Shown here piece by piece: positions 6,373 through 9,053 of a stretch of DNA of 9,053 nt. The translations under genes and the position numbers were made by a program. The notes beneath the pieces were generated by a model. The model had not been told where the DNA came from and did no database searches. It was given only the letters and a program-made list of their open reading frames with translations. Location of the stretch: assembly GCA_024643945.1 (NCBI GenBank), contig JAHELX010000228.1, positions 1-9,053 on the forward strand. The letters are read 5' to 3'. This DNA is from Anaerolineales bacterium (GTDB lineage Bacteria; Chloroflexota; Anaerolineae; 4572-78; NAK82). Every line of letters starts with the position of its first letter. The stretch's first letter is position 1.

Positions 6373-8889
6373 CTAAATACCCAGGTCGACTGGCTTTATC
6401 TCGACGCTTGCCGCTACCTCGGCAGCTCTAATGGGCAGCGTAAATGTGAAGGTACTGCCCTTGCCCAGTTCGCTCTCCACCCATATGTGTCCACCGTGAT
6501 ATTCCACGATCTCTTTGCAGATGGGAAGCCCCAATCCGGTGCCCTGTGGCTTGTTGATCAGCGTGTCTCCGACTTGCTTGAATTTCTCGAAGACCTGGAG
6601 CTGGTCGGCCTGGGCGATGCCCAGCCCTGTATCGCGGACGCTGACAAGGATGTGACTGTCAACGCGCCTGGCCCGACACGTCACCGAGCCCTTAGCCGTG
6701 AATTTGACCGCGTTCGAAATGAGATTGATGATCACCTGGATCAACCTATCCTGATCGCCGCTGACCTCAGGCAGATCCTCGGTCACGTCTTTGATCAATT
6801 CCAGTCCCTTCTGTTCAAACAGAGCGGCGGTGGCTGCCGTGGCTCGTTCAATTACCTCAGCCACCTTTATGGGTTGCATGTGCCACTCCACCTTTCCGGC
6901 TTCGATCTTGGCCAAGTCGAGGACGTCGTTGATCATGGCGGTCAGCCGTTCGCCTTCGGCAATGATGATGTCAAGATTGGTCGTCACCTGCTCTATGGCT
7001 CGCCGTGTTTTGCGATCCTCAGCCTGAACTGTGGGGAAGACCCGCTCCACCAGCCTTTTCTCGATAATCTTGGCGAAGCCGAGGATGGAGGTCAAAGGTG
7101 TCCTCAGTTCATGGCTCACGCTGGCCAAAAAGGCACTCTTTGCCTCATTAGCGGCATCCGCAGCTTCCTTAGCCTCTTGGGCCGCAGCATATAGTCGGGC
7201 ATTGTCCAGCGCAATGGAAGCCAATTGGGCGAAGCGGCTCAAAAGCTCGACCTCATCGTCGCCAAACACCCGTTCCGACTCCCGGTCAGAGGCCAGGGCG
7301 AGGACACCGACCACCTTTGAACCGGAATGGAGCGGAACGCCGGCCATCGCGTGGACCAGGTGGGTGCCACTCGGCGAACGGCCGGCCCAGGTGCCGTAAT
7401 CGTTCACGACGAGCGGGCGGCCTGTTTGCCACACTTTACCGGATAAGCCTTCTCCCGGTTTCAGGCGAGGGGCCCTATCCTCACTAAACACGCCCACCCC
7501 CACTTTGCGCTCGAGTTCGGCCCCCCCTGGCGCTGCCAGGTAGATGAAACCGTGAGGCGTGCCCAACAACTGGCCAGCCCGCATGACGAGGGTTTCAAGT
7601 AAATCTTTCAAATCGAGCCGGCTTATCAGGCCCAGAGTGGTGGCATGCAGTGCGGCCAAATATTCATTTTGCCGGCGCAACGTTTCTTCCGCCCGCGCAC
7701 GCTCAGCGATTTCCTGCTGGAGTCGCGTATTCGCCTGGGTGAGTTCAGCGGTGCGCTCTGCCACTTTCTTTTCTAATCCCTCGTAGAGCACGCGCAATTC
7801 GCGTGTCATCTGATTAAAGGCACGGGCCAACACGCCGACTTCGTCTTCAGTGAGCACGGGCGCCACAGGACTCAGGTCGCCAGCGGCCACCTGGATAGCC
7901 GTATCAGTGATGGTCAGAATTGGTCGGGCGATCTGGCGCGCCAGCAGATATATCCCTATCGCCAGCAAGCCAATCGAGATCAATCCAATCAGGAAAATGG
8001 TCCAGGCTAGTCGGCGCGCTGGCGCAAAGGCCTCTATCTGGCTCATTTCGGCCAACAGGGCTACTTGTTGGTCACCAATCCAACGGTAAACTCCAACCAC
8101 TGGCGTTCCCCGGTAATTCAGATAAAGCCCCGAGCCATCGATACCCTGCAGAGCAGCCTCAATCCCCTTAGAGTGAACACTGCTTCCCTCGGGAAATTGT
8201 TGCCCATCCAATCGGGATTCGGATACAAACACATTCGACGGGTCGACCAGGTACGTTTCCCCGCTTTCGCCCAAGCCGGTACGCTCGAAGATGATCCGGT
8301 CAATGCGGGCCAGGTTCAGATGCGACGCCAGCACCCCCACGCGCCGCTTATCTCGATCGAATAGCGGGGTGGCAATCGTTATGGTCGGCCTACCGGTGAG
8401 CGGAGAGGGATAGACATTCTGCACGTAAGTGCTTGACTTCCCCTGGCTGAAATAAAGTTCTTCGGCCCGGGATTGGCCTTCGTGGGCTTTGTCAGTCGAA
8501 AGGACAATGTCGCCGTTGAGATCAAGAATTAACAGCTCTTCCGAGTCGGACATGCCAGTAACTATAAACCTCAGATATTCCGAAAGGAGTGCGTAGGCCG
8601 CCTGGTACTCTGGCTCGGATGCCTGATGGCTTAATAACTCACCAGTCTGTGCTTGTACTTCCGGCAGCCAGGCGATAAAGACCACGTCCCGGCGCTGATC
8701 CTCCACCCAGCGGTTGAGCCCGTCTTCTTTAAGGGTGGCAACGGCGTTGAGTCGCTCGAAGACGGACTGTTTTAGGGTGTCGGTGGCCTGAAAGTAAGCC
8801 ATATAGCCCACCAGGGCAACAGTCGGCAGCGCCAGCAGCAAAAAATAGCTGACCAGCCGTGCCATCAGGCTCTTATTCCAAGCTCTCAT
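6373..8889 (-). CDS. Membrane sensor histidine kinase: dCache, HAMP, GAF, HisKA, HATPase_c
   Basis: This 838-residue kinase begins with a membrane helix (about 10-33). An extracytoplasmic dCache_1-like sensor follows (about 34-290), with LLILDLNGDIVLSTD (119-133) and GESGETYLVDPSNVFVSES (207-225). A second membrane helix (about 294-316), HAMP (about 314-368), a coiled coil (about 370-410) and GAF (about 425-565) come next. His593 in [10 protein letters not shown] is the phospho-acceptor. The N box has Asn722 and Asn726, G1 is DTGLGI (753-758), the F box is FEKF (767-770) and G2 is GTGLGL (783-788). All are intact. The loop between the two HisKA helices is about 15-20 residues longer than in common kinases, a feature shared with the other kinase. 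The catalytic half is about 70% identical to that kinase, while the sensor half is not. GGAGGAGG upstream is 14 bases from the ATG, an unusually long spacing. The binding-protein gene upstream ends 26 bases away. Confidence 0.94.
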   Translation of the reverse strand: MRAWNKSLMARLVSYFLLLALPTVALVGYMAYFQATDTLKQSVFERLNAVATLKEDGLNRWVEDQRRDVVFIAWLPEVQAQTGELLSHQASEPEYQAAYALLSEYLRFIVTGMSDSEELLILDLNGDIVLSTDKAHEGQSRAEELYFSQGKSSTYVQNVYPSPLTGRPTITIATPLFDRDKRRVGVLASHLNLARIDRIIFERTGLGESGETYLVDPSNVFVSESRLDGQQFPEGSSVHSKGIEAALQGIDGSGLYLNYRGTPVVGVYRWIGDQQVALLAEMSQIEAFAPARRLAWTIFLIGLISIGLLAIGIYLLARQIARPILTITDTAIQVAAGDLSPVAPVLTEDEVGVLARAFNQMTRELRVLYEGLEKKVAERTAELTQANTRLQQEIAERARAEETLRRQNEYLAALHATTLGLISRLDLKDLLETLVMRAGQLLGTPHGFIYLAAPGGAELERKVGVGVFSEDRAPRLKPGEGLSGKVWQTGRPLVVNDYGTWAGRSPSGTHLVHAMAGVPLHSGSKVVGVLALASDRESERVFGDDEVELLSRFAQLASIALDNARLYAAAQEAKEAADAANEAKSAFLASVSHELRTPLTSILGFAKIIEKRLVERVFPTVQAEDRKTRRAIEQVTTNLDIIIAEGERLTAMINDVLDLAKIEAGKVEWHMQPIKVAEVIERATAATAALFEQKGLELIKDVTEDLPEVSGDQDRLIQVIINLISNAVKFTAKGSVTCRARRVDSHILVSVRDTGLGIAQADQLQVFEKFKQVGDTLINKPQGTGLGLPICKEIVEYHGGHIWVESELGKGSTFTFTLPIRAAEVAASVEIKPVDLGI
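6430..7137 (-). repeat. Diverged direct repeat, copy A: kinase catalytic module
   Basis: This is the partner of 1698-2405 in the same orientation and about 4.7 kb away. It is the same length (708 bases) and needs no gap. It covers the HisKA and HATPase_c domains of the 838-residue kinase. Confidence 0.8.
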
Positions 8890-8903
8890 AGCGAACTGTA
8901 TCG

Positions 8904-8911
8904 CCTCCTCC
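8904..8911 (-). promoter_or_regulatory. Purine-rich ribosome binding site upstream of the 838-residue kinase
   Basis: GGAGGAGG is a strong site but lies 14 bases from the ATG at 8889, longer than the 6-8 bases seen for most other genes here. No alternative ATG, GTG or TTG in frame lies closer, so the ATG is kept and translation may be moderate. Confidence 0.5.
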
Positions 8912-8915
8912 GGCC

Positions 8916-9053
8916 CTAGGGGAATTGCCCGAGTGCGTCAATGTTGAACCTGCTGGCAGTTGTGGTGAAATCGCCCCCATAATATTGCTGCGAGAGTTTG
9001 AGCAGTGTCCCGTCGTTGTGCATTTGCTGGATTATCTCGGTGACTTTTCGAAC
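8916..9053 (-). CDS. Periplasmic solute-binding protein, family-3-like, C-terminal 45 residues
   Basis: The open frame enters from the window edge and ends at TAG (8916-8918). Its residues read VRKVTEIIQQMHNDGTLLKL, then SQQYYGGDFT and a short tail. This pattern, a helix with an M-x-x-D-G-T-L motif and then a short helix ending in YYG or WFG, is the usual C-terminus of SBP_bac_3 proteins, which bind amino acids or other small polar solutes outside the membrane. The last 15 or so residues (TTTASRFNIDALGQFP) extend past the usual end. It lies 26 bases upstream of a dCache kinase, mirroring the BMP lipoprotein placed before the other kinase. Family assignment rests on this short segment only, so ligand and anchoring cannot be judged. 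Confidence 0.65.
   Translation of the reverse strand, partial: VRKVTEIIQQMHNDGTLLKLSQQYYGGDFTTTASRFNIDALGQFP

Noticed and set aside
6487..7194. Plus-strand open frame of 235 codons
   Set aside because: It is antisense to the HisKA and HATPase region of the 838-residue kinase. A similar antisense frame lies opposite the same region of the other kinase (around 1518-2594), as expected from codon bias in paralogous sequence.
1..9053. Mobile element, CRISPR array, tRNA or riboswitch
   Set aside because: I found no transposase-like frame, no terminal inverted repeats, no regularly spaced short repeats and no tRNA-like clover leaf; the only long repeat is the paralogous kinase core.

Overview
The window holds eight genes, all on the minus strand and closely packed, so transcription runs from high to low coordinates. 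Both ends are open: the first gene (8916-9053) and the last (1-638) are cut by the window edges. No transposase, tRNA, rRNA, CRISPR array or phage gene was seen, and no plus-strand frame looks like a real gene. The moderately GC-rich sequence, the Thr-Pro linker after the lipoprotein cysteine, the multi-domain kinases with dCache, HAMP and GAF parts, and the SpoIIAA/RsbW-type switch genes together suggest a member of the Chloroflexota (Anaerolineae-like). That assignment is inference; the window has no phylogenetic marker.

In order of transcription the genes are: the C-terminus of a family-3-like periplasmic solute-binding protein (8916-9053); an 838-residue membrane histidine kinase with dCache, HAMP, GAF, HisKA and HATPase domains (6373-8889); a STAS anti-sigma-factor-antagonist-like protein (5921-6313); a BMP/PnrA-family lipoprotein (4836-5879); a 1043-residue kinase with an added multi-pass membrane N-terminus (1677-4808, start moved to an ATG with a good ribosome binding site); an RsbW/SpoIIAB-like ATPase (1260-1673); a second STAS protein (745-1155); and the N-terminal 212 residues of a protein that probably enters a GAF domain (1-638). 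Intergenic gaps are 3 to 106 bases. The two longest, 1156-1259 and 639-744, hold a weak promoter candidate and a perfect 10-bp hairpin respectively.

The order reads as a cassette present twice: solute-binding protein, then dCache histidine kinase, then (second copy only) RsbW-like kinase, then STAS protein. The catalytic halves of the two kinases align without a gap over 236 residues at about 70% identity by hand count, while their sensor halves differ, and the two STAS proteins are also related. A reasonable model is that extracellular ligands, possibly presented by the binding proteins, are read by the two kinases, and that the output involves a STAS/RsbW partner switch. The window shows no response regulator, sigma factor, or ABC permease or ATPase, so the wiring from kinase to switch and the final target are unknown.
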